Below are positions 25,025 to 33,837 of a stretch of 64,000 bases of DNA, in pieces. The stretch is taken from NCBI GenBank assembly GCA_050008495.1, contig JBEKMN010000012.1:8557-72556 (forward strand), read 5' to 3'. This DNA is from CAVROP01 sp050008495. Lineage in GTDB: Bacteria; Acidobacteriota; Terriglobia; UBA7540. Each line of letters starts with the position of its first letter. The first letter of the stretch is position 1. Position numbers and translations under genes: made by a program. The notes beneath the pieces are model-generated. The model saw only the letters and a list, made by a program, of their open reading frames with translations. It did not search any database and had not been told where the DNA came from.

Positions 25025-25981
25025 TTGCGACTTGGTATGAAACAAAAGAGAATTCGTAAATCAGAATTGCCCCAGATCCCAGACCCCACTCCCCAGTCCC
25101 TACTCCGAATCACGGAACGCGAAAACCCGTCCTCAGCAGCGCTCGACACAAAACCCACCGCTGAAATTCTCCGCATCATCAACCGGGAAGATCGGAGCGT
25201 CGCTCCAGCCGTCGAGAAGGTCATACCCCGCATCGCGCGCGCAGTGGATACGGCTGTCGAAGCCATCAGCCGCGGCGGACGGATGATTTATCTGGGCGCC
25301 GGGACCAGCGGCAGGCTGGGCGTCCTCGACGCTGCCGAGTGCGGCCCGACCTTCGACAGCGACCGCGTGCAGGCTGTAATCGCAGGCGGCCGAGGCGCCA
25401 TGCTGAAGTCCTCAGAAGAGACGGAGGACAACCCTCTCGAGGGCGAACGTGACTTGCGCCGCATCAGGCTCGGCAGGAAGGATGTCCTGGTCGGAATCTC
25501 CGCCAGCGGCCAGGCTCCTTACGTGCTGGGCGGGATGCGCTATGCTCGCCGGATCGGCGCCAGGACGGTCGGTCTGACTGTCAACCCTGCCGCCCCGATG
25601 AAGCCGCTCGCGGACGTCTTCATTGCGCCCGTGGTGGGACCTGAGGTCCTTACCGGCTCCAGCAGAATGAAGGCCGGAACCGCCCAGAAGCTCGTCCTCA
25701 ATATGCTCTCCACCACCGTCATGGTCCGCCTGGGGCGCGTCTTCTCCAGTTGGATGGTCAACATGCGATTGACCAACCGGAAGCTGCGCGAGAGAGGCCA
25801 GCGAATCCTGACGCGCTCCACCGGTGCCTCTCCTGTCCGTGCCGCCCGGACCCTGAGAGCCGCCGGAGGAAATTTGCCGCTGGCCCTGCTGATGTTTCAT
25901 CGCAGGATAAAACGGGACGAAGCCCAACGACTTCTAGCCACGGGAAAGAGCCTTGCCTCGCTCCTGCGCGGTCCATCGTAG
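25025..25981 (+). CDS. murQ: N-acetylmuramic acid 6-phosphate etherase
   Basis: MurQ cleaves the D-lactyl ether of MurNAc-6-phosphate to give GlcNAc-6-phosphate and lactate. The SIS-type motifs are clear: EILRIINREDRSV, YLGAGTSGRLGVLDAAECGP, VGISASGQAPYV and GPEVLTGSSRMKAGTAQK. The family's N-terminus normally begins just before TERENP. Here residues about 15-30 are encoded by a 7-bp array (25072-25106), so the first 25 residues are probably not ancestral and the true start is uncertain (25025, 25037 or a non-ATG codon). No MurNAc kinase gene is seen nearby. Confidence 0.93.
   Translation: MRLGMKQKRIRKSELPQIPDPTPQSLLRITERENPSSAALDTKPTAEILRIINREDRSVAPAVEKVIPRIARAVDTAVEAISRGGRMIYLGAGTSGRLGVLDAAECGPTFDSDRVQAVIAGGRGAMLKSSEETEDNPLEGERDLRRIRLGRKDVLVGISASGQAPYVLGGMRYARRIGARTVGLTVNPAAPMKPLADVFIAPVVGPEVLTGSSRMKAGTAQKLVLNMLSTTVMVRLGRVFSSWMVNMRLTNRKLRERGQRILTRSTGASPVRAARTLRAAGGNLPLALLMFHRRIKRDEAQRLLATGKSLASLLRGPS
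25072..25106. repeat. 7-bp period array inside the murQ 5' end
   Basis: CCAGATC CCAGACC CCACTCC CCAGTCC CTACTCC: five units in exact 7-bp register, overlapping the first codons of murQ. Confidence 0.75.
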
Positions 25982-26003
25982 GGGCAACCCCTTCAGTTGC
26001 CCA
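25980..26003. repeat. Short hairpin after murQ
   Basis: GGGGCAAC CCCTTCA GTTGCCC, beginning at the murQ stop (TAG then GGGGCAACC). Same family as the hairpin at 14150; possible terminator-like role. Confidence 0.55.
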
Positions 26004-26074
26004 TGACGGCCACGAGGGTCGTCCCTTCGGGGCTCCGGACGGCATCTGCGGCGCATTGAGACGCCTGAGCTTCC

Positions 26075-28477
26075 TCAGAAGGTCTCGGTCAAGCTAATCT
26101 CACTCAACGTCTGGTCCAATCGTTGTGCCGCCTGCTCGCGCTTTCCGTCGAGATCAGCGATCTGCGCGTGCAGCGCGGCGAGGCGGTCCTCTTGCGTATT
26201 GAGTTCACGAGTGTAGCGCTCGGTCAAGGCTTTCTCCTCTGCACTGCCCTTGAGCGCCTTCATGTTCTCGCGCAGGCGCGCCTGGTCCGTGCCAATGGAA
26301 TCGATCTCCTGACGGCGGGCCTGAAGTTGCGCGTCGAGCGTTGCAATCGCGCTCTTCTGGTCCAGCACGCGCCGGAAAGCCTGCTCCATGGCAGGAGTAA
26401 CGCGCTGCTGCTGAGTCAGAACTTCGACTTGGTCGCTCGTCAGGTTGGTGAGCGCCAACGTGGCCGTTTCGGGCTTATGCTCCTCGACTACGAGTTGGCT
26501 GCTCTGTTTCGGGTTCACTTTCACCCGGAAACGGTAGAAGGAAGCTGACGATTCTTCCGGCTTCAGGTTGTCCGCAAGCTTCCACTCAGGGCGAGCCGGG
26601 TGCTCGATGACAACGCCTCGTGAAGTGACGTCCGAATTAGAAATCTTGTAACTTTTGCTCGAACGTTGTTCCCGGGTGGTGAGCATCAGACCCTTGTTGA
26701 TCACAATCTTGCTGATGGGTTTCTCCGAAAAGTTCTCCTCTACCTGAACGTGCAATGCCGGGTCGGGCGCGTAGGAGACCAGCCGCTTTTCGCCAGGATG
26801 AACGGCTTCCAGCAGTCCCTGGCCGGCAAACGTATCGCCTTCCAGCACGTTGAAGCTTCCTGCATCCAGCGTCTGCCCGCTTGTGTTGGTCAGCCAGAGG
26901 GCGCGCAGGGCCGCGGCCGACTCGGCGTTCCACAACGTCACCTTCTCCGCATCAATGTGCGCCTGGATAATTGGAACCAAGGCCGACTGGTTCTTATCAA
27001 TGGTCACGGTTTGCTTGATATCGTATTCGAAGAGGTCGCCGATTTCCTTCCCTTCCGCTTCGGGCTGCTGCTCTTCCATTCGCCTCTCGGGCTCGGCCGC
27101 AACCATAATCGTCTCCCCAGTGACCCCGACCGCCAACGTCGGGTGAAACTGATTCATCCTGCCGGAGGCGACGGCCATGTTGTTCATCGCTAGCCGCTGA
27201 AATCCCGGTGAGTCAACGGTTAGGGTTGAGTCCCCTGGCTGGGCGTTTCGGAACCGGTAGTGGCCCTGAGAATCGGCCCGGGTGGTCCGGGAGGCGCCGT
27301 TGGCGTTGTTCGTCAGGGTCACCTTGGCATTCGGAATCACAGCCCCGGTCTGATCCCTCACGATTCCCTCCAGGCCGGTCGTCCCGCCGACCAAGCCACC
27401 TATCGTGCCGCCCATTACCCCACCTGGACCGTTGCCGGGGGCGCCCACAGAGTACACCCCGCCGCCGGTTCCTCCGCCCTCGCCGGAACCCGGAGGCGGG
27501 GGTGGAGCCGGCGCTGCCATGAGCGCCATTTCATGCGTCTGGGGCGTGAGTGTCATTTCCTGAGGGAGTGCTACCACCGGCCGGCGCACGTAATAGGGCT
27601 GCGAGATCTGCTGGATGAAAGACTGCGGCGCGCCCGCGACAAGAGAGAGTCGGACGCCTTTCCAGTCCTCGCCGATCGTATTGTCCACCACCGCCCATCC
27701 CTGGATCAGCGGCGAGTCGCCAGGCTTGTCAGTAAGCAGGATGCGGTAAGTGCTCTTCCAAACCGGCACTTCGCTGATGTAACTCACAAACACGTCGCGT
27801 TCGCCCTCGCCTGTGGCGGAGATGGTCATGCGGCGCAAGTCCATGGCCTTGGCAGACCCGATGAGGTTCAGGTAGCGCCCCACATCATCGCTCAGGTCGC
27901 GATCGGCGATGCGCACCGAAGTGGCCGGCCCCATCTCGAAGCTGCGCAGTTCGCCCCCATCGGTTACAAGGGAAAGTTCGGTGACTTCCATCAGTTGCTC
28001 GCCTTTGGGGTTGAGGGTCTTGCGTGTCTCGACGCTCAACACCCGGCCCGCGCCGGACGCCGAACCGTTGTGGACCTCCACTCTTGTGCCGCGCAGGGCG
28101 TTGAGAAAATCATCCCGCGAAATCCCCTCGCTGAGGGGCAATCGAAGCGCCTTCAGCCGCTCGCTGAGGGGCGCAATCGAGTTGAACCGCACACCGCTAA
28201 TCCGGCCTGAGCCGAGGTCCACCACGGTGAGCGAGTTGAGGACGTCATTAAGCTGTGCCGTCGTGAAGTCGATGTTGAGCTCCTGCGTGCCGCGTACCCG
28301 CGCGGAGTGCTCGAAGTAGCCAACTCCGTTCTTGTAGAGCACCACTCGTTTCACCGGCAATCGCTCCTGCGACTCCGCCGCGACTTTCGTCTCAGCTAGG
28401 CCACTGGGCTTCTGCTGGGCATTCGCGATGCCCGCAAGCAAAACCATTAATGCACTTGTGACTATTAATCTCCGCAT
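26075..28477 (-). CDS. Exported DUF4139-family protein with inserted carboxypeptidase-regulatory-like domain
   Basis: The ATG at 28477 follows a G-rich site (GAGGGGGGA) and starts a signal peptide (RRLIVTSALMVLLAGIANAQ). The N-terminal half (VKRVVLYKNGVGYFEHSA) and the C-terminal half (VKVNPKQSSQLVVEEHKPE, then a coiled coil of Gln/Ala/Arg-rich heptads) are those of DUF4139 proteins. Between them, at about residues 365-455, is a beta-sandwich insert GIVRDQTGAVIPNAKVTLTN like those on TonB-dependent receptors of Acidobacteriota, flanked by Gly/Pro-rich linkers. Function is unknown; DUF4139 proteins are periplasmic or mucoidy-related. Confidence 0.85.
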   Translation of the reverse strand: MRRLIVTSALMVLLAGIANAQQKPSGLAETKVAAESQERLPVKRVVLYKNGVGYFEHSARVRGTQELNIDFTTAQLNDVLNSLTVVDLGSGRISGVRFNSIAPLSERLKALRLPLSEGISRDDFLNALRGTRVEVHNGSASGAGRVLSVETRKTLNPKGEQLMEVTELSLVTDGGELRSFEMGPATSVRIADRDLSDDVGRYLNLIGSAKAMDLRRMTISATGEGERDVFVSYISEVPVWKSTYRILLTDKPGDSPLIQGWAVVDNTIGEDWKGVRLSLVAGAPQSFIQQISQPYYVRRPVVALPQEMTLTPQTHEMALMAAPAPPPPPGSGEGGGTGGGVYSVGAPGNGPGGVMGGTIGGLVGGTTGLEGIVRDQTGAVIPNAKVTLTNNANGASRTTRADSQGHYRFRNAQPGDSTLTVDSPGFQRLAMNNMAVASGRMNQFHPTLAVGVTGETIMVAAEPERRMEEQQPEAEGKEIGDLFEYDIKQTVTIDKNQSALVPIIQAHIDAEKVTLWNAESAAALRALWLTNTSGQTLDAGSFNVLEGDTFAGQGLLEAVHPGEKRLVSYAPDPALHVQVEENFSEKPISKIVINKGLMLTTREQRSSKSYKISNSDVTSRGVVIEHPARPEWKLADNLKPEESSASFYRFRVKVNPKQSSQLVVEEHKPETATLALTNLTSDQVEVLTQQQRVTPAMEQAFRRVLDQKSAIATLDAQLQARRQEIDSIGTDQARLRENMKALKGSAEEKALTERYTRELNTQEDRLAALHAQIADLDGKREQAAQRLDQTLSEISLTETF

Positions 28478-28590
28478 TAAATCCCCCCTCGTATTGGAAA
28501 GTAGCAAAGCGGCGTGTTGACTAAACGTGTTCGCCGTTCTTTGGCTTAGACACCGGAGCCCAATCTCAGGTTGCCGGCCCTTTCCGGTTA

Positions 28591-28648
28591 TTTTGTGGCG
28601 CGGGCGTCCCGCCCGCGCGTCAGCGGGCGAGACGCCCGCACCACAAAA
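28591..28648. repeat. Palindromic element TTTTGTGG..CCACAAAA
   Basis: The outer inverted repeat TTTTGTGG/CCACAAAA encloses two GC-rich hairpins (GCGCGGGCGTCCCGCCCGCG type and GCGGGCG..CGCCCGC). It lies between divergent genes. The same inner hairpin occurs at 63567-63583. Confidence 0.8.
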
Positions 28649-28715
28649 TCAAAAATCGTGGAACTTTCCCAGGTCCCACTGCGTTCCTCGCTTTAGAGTG
28701 AGGAGGTGGTCCCCG

Positions 28716-29300
28716 ATGATGAAGAAAACAGTTGGCGTGATGGTTGGCATGTTGGTCTTTGCGGCGCTGGCGTTGCCCGCGGACCGTTGGATACACATCC
28801 GGGTCACCGAGTCGGGTCCGGACGGAGATCGGGTGCGCGTCAACATTCCACTGAGCCTGGCGGAAGCCGTTCTTCCCACGATCAAATGTGACAAGCTCTA
28901 CGAAGGCAGAGTCAAGGTGGAAGGCCATGCCTTTGACCAAGTGGATGTGCGCGCCTTGCTGGAAGCGGTGCGCAAGACGCAGGACAACCAGTACGTCACC
29001 GTCGAGTCGAAGGATCAAAACGTGGAGGTTGCAAAAGCCGGGGAGTTCCTGCTCATCAAAGTTCACGAGAACCGCAAGCGCGGCGCGAAGAAGGACCAGG
29101 CTTCGAAAACGACAAACACGGTAGACATCAAGATTCCATTTAGGGTCGCACACGCCCTGCTCTCAGGCCCCAACGACGAACTGAATGTGCTGGCGGCAGT
29201 GCGTGCTCTCGACGAATACCAGAATCTGGAGTTGGTCACCGTGAAGGACGGCAGCGACGACGTTCGCATCTGGGTGGATTCGAATAATACCGCGGACTGA
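28716..29300 (+). CDS. Small exported protein with two tandem copies of an unknown beta/alpha module
   Basis: The ATG at 28716 has AGGAGGTGG 8 bp upstream; the reading from 28527 starts inside a palindromic repeat and is rejected. After a signal-like segment (GVMVGMLVFAALALPA), residues about 25-105 and 125-190 look like an internal duplication: VNIPLSLAEAVLP..VRALLEAVRKTQDNQYVTVESK versus IKIPFRVAHALLSG..LAAVRALDEYQNLELVTVKDG. A similar pattern recurs in the next gene. No known family. Divergent from the DUF4139 gene. Confidence 0.75.
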   Translation: MMKKTVGVMVGMLVFAALALPADRWIHIRVTESGPDGDRVRVNIPLSLAEAVLPTIKCDKLYEGRVKVEGHAFDQVDVRALLEAVRKTQDNQYVTVESKDQNVEVAKAGEFLLIKVHENRKRGAKKDQASKTTNTVDIKIPFRVAHALLSGPNDELNVLAAVRALDEYQNLELVTVKDGSDDVRIWVDSNNTAD

Positions 29301-29304
29301 TAGT

Positions 29305-29404
29305 TTGGAGTGCGGCAGCGAAGCTGCCGCCTTGGATTGCATTAGCGCGAGCTACCGCTTTCGAGCCGAAATTCGAAGGCGGCAGCTTCGCTGCCGCACT
29401 CCAA
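29305..29404. repeat. MITE-like palindromic element (TTGGAGTGCGGC family), copy 1
   Basis: 29-bp terminal inverted repeats beginning TTGGAGTGCGGCAGCGAAGC and ending in its complement, with a 42-bp core, located between two related small genes. A second copy is at 41481-41640 and a half-copy (TGGAGTGCGGC) near 46831. Confidence 0.9.
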
Positions 29405-29429
29405 GTAAGTCACCAAAAGGCGGTGGATT

Positions 29430-29852
29430 ATGACGGCAGGCATGGCAGTTCTCGCAGGGACGCTCGGGGTCTTCACGGCAGGCGCTGTGGTTGTCTGTAA
29501 CGAGGGGGCGGTAAGGGTCGATGTGCGGGAAAAGAGCCAAGGTGGCAACCACATCCATTTGATTTTGCCCGCCGCCGTTGCCCCGGTGGCTGCATTTATG
29601 ATCCCCAGGAGCAAACTCCACGACGCTCGCGACAAAATCAGGCCATGGCTTCCGACCATTAAAGCGGCCAGCGAAGAACTCGCGCGATGCGCCGACGGCC
29701 CGCTAGTTGAGGTAGATAGCCGTCGCGAGCATGTGAGAGTCTTCAAGTTGCAGGGGTCTGTTTTTATCGACGTAGACTCGGATGAGGAAACGGTTCACGT
29801 CTCATTTCCGCTTGAAGCGGCCGCCGACACCGTGAGCCAGTTAGCAAGGTAA
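29430..29852 (+). CDS. Small protein related to the module of the preceding gene
   Basis: 140 residues with a hydrophobic N-terminus (MAVLAGTLGVFTAGAVVV) and two segments, HIHLILPAAVAPVAAFMIP and VHVSFPLEAAADTVSQLA, that follow the same 'V.I.P...A...' pattern as the protein at 28716. A short region rich in charged residues separates them. Probably a diverged paralog; function unknown. Start context is weak (AAGGCGG before the ATG). Confidence 0.6.
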   Translation: MTAGMAVLAGTLGVFTAGAVVVCNEGAVRVDVREKSQGGNHIHLILPAAVAPVAAFMIPRSKLHDARDKIRPWLPTIKAASEELARCADGPLVEVDSRREHVRVFKLQGSVFIDVDSDEETVHVSFPLEAAADTVSQLAR

Positions 29853-29887
29853 GCTTGAACTGCCTCTCCTCGGCGGAGCGGGAGACA

Positions 29888-30057
29888 GGGGGTGGCCGGT
29901 TCGAGTGCGTCCTCCATCAGCCACCCCCTAACCCGGTTAAGCAGGGAGCGGGCTCTCTCGAAGATCACGTCCCAAGCGGGCACAAACTCATCACACAACT
30001 TAACCACCCTCCGCCCCTCCTTGGCTTTGGAGGGGAGATAAGGCAGCCAAGGAGGGG
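29888..30057. repeat. Two palindromes between convergent genes
   Basis: GGGGGTGGC (29888-29896) pairs with GCCACCCCC (29920-29928). CCCCTCCTTGGCT (30014-30026) pairs perfectly with AGCCAAGGAGGGG (30045-30057). The second lies 13 bp from the stop of the propeller gene and may also work as its terminator. Confidence 0.7.
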
Positions 30058-30070
30058 GACCACGCCGACC

Positions 30071-33000
30071 TCAATTCACCGTCAGGGTGAGATTGATCGT
30101 GTGGGTGAGGGTGGAAGTCGAGGCGGCGGTTCCCGTGACTACCACGGTGTAAGTCCCCGCAGGCGTACCGGGGATGGTCTTGGGAGCAGGAGTGTTCGAC
30201 CCACCGCCGCAAGCGGTCCACAGCATCGCCAGAAGCAAGCACGCGCCCAGAAGATACGCGGCGCGACGCTTCCTGGCGGCAGCCAGCGTCGCCAAACTTG
30301 CCAGCCCCAATATACCATACAGCCAGAACACTCGGCCCAAGCTCGTAAAGCCCGGCGGCAAGAGTCTTCCCGCAGGTGGAGCGAGTTGCGAAATGGACGC
30401 CGTAGTCGAAACGGCCACCGCTACGCTCGCGGCTGACGTGCCGTTCGGGGTCACAGTATTGGGCGTGACCGTGCAAACGGATGCCGTGGGCGCCCCGGTG
30501 CACACCAGGTTCACCGCCTGGCTGAACCCGTCTTCGGAGCCGACCGCGAGATTGTAATTTGCCGTCTGCCCCGCGCTCACCGTCTGGCTCGTAGTGGTGC
30601 TGGACAGCGCGAAGTCGATTCCAGTGCCCGAAAGCTCGACCGTCTGCGGGCTGGTGCTGGCGTTGTCCGTCAGGGTCAGCGTGCCGCTTGCACTCCCGGC
30701 GCCGATGGGCGAGAAAGTGACGCTGATCGCGCAACTCGCGCCGGCCGCCACGGAACTGCCGCAAGTGTTGGTCTCGGCGAAGCTACCGGTTCGAGTGATC
30801 TTGAGGGGAGTCAGAGTGCCATTGCCCGCGTTCGTCAGGGTTATCGTCTGCGGGGCGCTTTGCGTCGAGACGGTCTGCCCGGCGAAGTTGAGGGAACTGG
30901 TCGACAGATTTGCGACCGGCGCCAGCGCTGTTCCGCTCAGCGTCACCGTTTGTGGGCTGTTGCTGGCGTAATCGGTCAGCGTCAGCGAGCCGGTTTGGGG
31001 TCCATAAACACTAGGCGCGAACATTACATTGATCGTGCAACTGGAATTGGCGGCAACGGCGGGCATGCAGTTATTGCTCTGCGTCCAACCGGCCGAGATC
31101 GCCACGTTGCTGACCGTGAGGGGCACCGTGCCGGGATTCATGAGGGTCACGACTTGCGGAGAACTCGTACTCCCCGCATCCTGGCCGCTGAAGGTCAAAC
31201 TCGCGGGGGAGAGCGTCGCAGCGGGCGCGGTTCCGGTGCCACTCAACGCGATGGTTTCAGGGCTGCCCGCTCCCGTGTAGGTAATAGTCAGCGCGCCGGT
31301 TCTCGTCCCTGTGTCGGTAGGCGTAAAGGTCACATTGATCGCGCAAGTAGATCCCCCACTTAACGAGCCGCCACCGTAAGCGCAGGAGTTGGCCATAGTG
31401 ACTAGCGCAAAGTCGCCGCTGGCGGTGATGCTGGTAAGGCTGACGGCCGCATTGCTGATAGGGGTTAGCGTGATGCTCTCTGCCGGACTCGTCGTGCCGC
31501 CGAGCACGGTTCCGAAATTGAGTGTGCCAGGGAAGAAGGTGACCGCTGGGGGCGGCGAGATCATGGCCACGAAGGCGGCTCCTGGACTCGATTGCACCGG
31601 GTTGACGGTGGGAAAGTTACCGCTGCTTATTCCGGTCACATATGCGTCGCCAGAGGAATCAACAGCAATCGCATTGGCTATCGCGTAGGTGTTTCCGCCC
31701 AGGTAAGTGGAATAGGCCAGAGCCGACCCGGCGGCGTTCAGGCAGGCCACGAATCCGGTGAACTCCTCTCCTCCGCCGCTCGTGTTTCCATTCGTGGTTT
31801 GGATCGCGTTCGCCGTGGGGAAGTCAGGTGAGGCAGTTTCCCCGGCAACGTAGGCCACGCCTCTGGAGTCGATGCCGATGCCAAGTCCTTCGTCGCCGCA
31901 ATCACTAGGGCCAGCGTTATATAAACAACCGCTGCCTCCGAGAAATGTCGAATAGACGAGGGCTGAGCCGGCCGCGTTAAATTTAGTGACGAAGACGTTA
32001 TCGGCGCCAGATTTCGACTGGTAGGTCTCGATCGGATTGACGGTGGGAAAATCCGGCGACCACGTGCCCCCCGTCACATAGGCATTGCCGAAGGAATCGA
32101 CCGCTACACCCCTCCCCTCTTCCTCAACACTGCCGCCCAGATAGGTGGAATAGACCAGGGCCGAGCCGGCAGGGTTCAATTTGGCCACAAACGCCGTGCC
32201 GTACATATTGTCGGATCTGCCCGGAGCCGCTTGAAAGGGGTTGACGGTGGGAAAGTTGCTGGAAGTAGTGAAGCCGGTTACATACGCGTTGCCCGACGAA
32301 TCCACCGCGATACCTCCGCCGCCGTCCCCATTGCTGCCGCCCAGGTAGGTGGAATAGACAAGCGCGGAGCCGGCCGCGTTCAGCTTACTGACAAAAGCGT
32401 TCTCGAAGCCGTTGAGGCTCGGCTGCAACGGGTTCGCCGTGGGAAAATCGCTTGAATAGGCGTCCCCCGTCAGGTAGGCGTTGCCCGAAGAATCGACCGC
32501 GATCCCCGTGGCTCTGTCATTGCCGCTGCTGCCTCCAAGGTAAGTAGAATAGACAAGGCCCGCTCCGGCGGGATTGAACTTGGTCACAAACGGGTCGCAA
32601 TTACCCTTGAGGCTCGCTTGCAGCGGAAGAGCTGTGGGAAAATCGCTCGAACAAGTCCAACCGGTCACGTAGGCGCTTCCGGCGGAGTCCACGGCGATGG
32701 CTTCGCCCGCGTCGCCCCCACTGCCGCCCAGGTAGGTAGAGTAGACAAGGGCAGTGCCGGTTGCGTTGAATTTGGTTACAAAGACAGTGCCATCCGGGGA
32801 TTTGTTCGTCGCCTGGAACGGGTTGACAGTCGGAAAGTTGTCCGAAACGGTCATGCCGGTAACGTAGGCGTTGCCGGAAGAATCCACAGCAATGCCGTTG
32901 GCCCTGTCTGTGCCATTATCCGCGCCGAGGTAGGTCGAATAGACGAGTTCGGGGTCAATCACCAAGGGCTTGGAGTGGTCGTAAGGGCCGACTGCGAAGT

Positions 33001-33424
33001 GAATGCGATTGCGAGCGCTCAGAACGAAGCCGCCTTGAACCAGTGACGAGTGGCGAGTGACGAGTGACGAGCCTTCGCCGGGTTGGTAGATTTCTGGCTT
33101 GTGGAATCGGATCTCGCCGCCTTTGGCTGAAATCACGAGGTCGCCGTCGCGGTCAATTCGTAGCGGCGACCCTTGTGGTCGCCCTTGGGCGGGCACAAGG
33201 CCCGCCCCTACGTCCAGTGCAATGGCGTTCGCGTCGGCGCCGGGCGCGACGATGAAGTCATACTCGAGTTCCCCGTCCTGGTTGCCATAGTAAACCAGGT
33301 CGATGCCGGGATAAACATCCCGGTATGCTACCTTCGCGTAGGTGGGGACGTTCGCGCGCCACTTCTTTGGGTCGTTGCCAATAAAATAGTTGACCTTCCC
33401 CGGCAGTTCGTCCTGTCCGCTCAC
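30071..33424 (-). CDS. SBBP beta-propeller / choice-of-anchor D surface protein, main part of a frameshifted gene
   Basis: At least nine SBBP repeats of the form LVYSTYLGGS..D.G.AIAVDSSGNAYVTG..SSDFPT (about residues 155-620) would form beta-propellers. About four ASH-like choice-of-anchor D modules follow (FGTVLGGT, SFSGQ, each ending TVTLSGT). A final membrane segment with ARKRRAAYLLGACLLLAMLW and a Cys-Gly-rich stretch comes before the C-terminus. This part opens at VSGQDELPGKVNYF without a proper start. Its N-terminal section is encoded upstream in another frame (33421-33837), where an array of 7-bp repeats causes the break. A full-length paralog lies immediately upstream. Likely surface display or adhesion; inferred. 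Confidence 0.85.
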   Translation of the reverse strand: MSGQDELPGKVNYFIGNDPKKWRANVPTYAKVAYRDVYPGIDLVYYGNQDGELEYDFIVAPGADANAIALDVGAGLVPAQGRPQGSPLRIDRDGDLVISAKGGEIRFHKPEIYQPGEGSSLVTRHSSLVQGGFVLSARNRIHFAVGPYDHSKPLVIDPELVYSTYLGADNGTDRANGIAVDSSGNAYVTGMTVSDNFPTVNPFQATNKSPDGTVFVTKFNATGTALVYSTYLGGSGGDAGEAIAVDSAGSAYVTGWTCSSDFPTALPLQASLKGNCDPFVTKFNPAGAGLVYSTYLGGSSGNDRATGIAVDSSGNAYLTGDAYSSDFPTANPLQPSLNGFENAFVSKLNAAGSALVYSTYLGGSNGDGGGGIAVDSSGNAYVTGFTTSSNFPTVNPFQAAPGRSDNMYGTAFVAKLNPAGSALVYSTYLGGSVEEEGRGVAVDSFGNAYVTGGTWSPDFPTVNPIETYQSKSGADNVFVTKFNAAGSALVYSTFLGGSGCLYNAGPSDCGDEGLGIGIDSRGVAYVAGETASPDFPTANAIQTTNGNTSGGGEEFTGFVACLNAAGSALAYSTYLGGNTYAIANAIAVDSSGDAYVTGISSGNFPTVNPVQSSPGAAFVAMISPPPAVTFFPGTLNFGTVLGGTTSPAESITLTPISNAAVSLTSITASGDFALVTMANSCAYGGGSLSGGSTCAINVTFTPTDTGTRTGALTITYTGAGSPETIALSGTGTAPAATLSPASLTFSGQDAGSTSSPQVVTLMNPGTVPLTVSNVAISAGWTQSNNCMPAVAANSSCTINVMFAPSVYGPQTGSLTLTDYASNSPQTVTLSGTALAPVANLSTSSLNFAGQTVSTQSAPQTITLTNAGNGTLTPLKITRTGSFAETNTCGSSVAAGASCAISVTFSPIGAGSASGTLTLTDNASTSPQTVELSGTGIDFALSSTTTSQTVSAGQTANYNLAVGSEDGFSQAVNLVCTGAPTASVCTVTPNTVTPNGTSAASVAVAVSTTASISQLAPPAGRLLPPGFTSLGRVFWLYGILGLASLATLAAARKRRAAYLLGACLLLAMLWTACGGGSNTPAPKTIPGTPAGTYTVVVTGTAASTSTLTHTINLTLTVN
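33040..33076. repeat. 7-bp period array inside propeller copy 1
   Basis: GTGACGA GTGGCGA GTGACGA GTGACGA, translated on the minus strand as SSLVTRHSSLV. The paralog has a different 7-bp array in the same linker (37337-37417). Confidence 0.8.
33160..33211. repeat. GTAGGGGC-type palindromic element inside propeller copy 1
   Basis: 52 bp, ends GTAGCGGCGACC and CGGGCC..GCCCCTAC, central palindromes GGCGACC..GGTCGCC and GGGCGGGC..GCCCGCCC. On the coding strand it is translated in frame as GAGLVPAQGRPQGSPL. An almost identical copy occupies the same place in the paralog (37498-37549). Confidence 0.85.
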
Positions 33425-33837
33425 CTCGGCGTTGGGCCGCGCGCCGTCGAGCCGCAGCCTAACGAACTCATTTTCGCCTTTCGTTTTTCGCTCTTCGCTC
33501 TTCGATCCTGACTCCTGACTCCTGACTCCTGCAGTTCCAACACCGTTTCATCACGGGTGAGAAACATGGCGTATCGATGCCCGTGCGAGAGGAACTTCAC
33601 CCGTCCATCAGCCTGCCCCTGATTCGCCTCGAAACTAAGGGGTAGCTTCCCAAAGCTCGCTACGAGCTGTGCCTGAGCCCCAGACATCACGGGCTTGGCA
33701 GAAATCTCGTTCCCTGCTTTCCAACCTTCATGAAAACTAAACCAAAGACTCCCCAAGAAAACTAGAGATACGCCAGCCCAGTAAATCACCATGCCCCTCG
33801 TCGCGGTATGCGACTTTGGGATGAGCGCGGTAAACAT
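33421..33837 (-). pseudogene. N-terminal fragment of frameshifted propeller protein copy 1
   Basis: The ATG at 33837 has AGAGGTG upstream. The fragment gives a signal-anchor (GMVIYWAGVSLVFLGSLWFS) and the conserved N-terminal domain (FGKLPLSFEANQGQADGRVKF), matching the start of the paralog (MFPALFPDMRTVSTR..). It then enters arrays of 7-bp units (33471-33533) and ends in the wrong frame with RGPTPR. The other frame resumes the homology (EFVRLRLDGARPNAEV). Gain of one 7-bp unit, or loss of two, would restore a single gene of about 1,270 codons. Mutation, phase variation or an assembly error are all possible. Confidence 0.8.
33471..33533. repeat. Two 7-bp period arrays at the frameshift
   Basis: On the coding strand: GGAGTCA three times, then GAAGAGC, GAAGAGC, GAAAAAC, GAAAGGC. 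Both frames stay open across it. No inverted partner arm. Confidence 0.85.
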
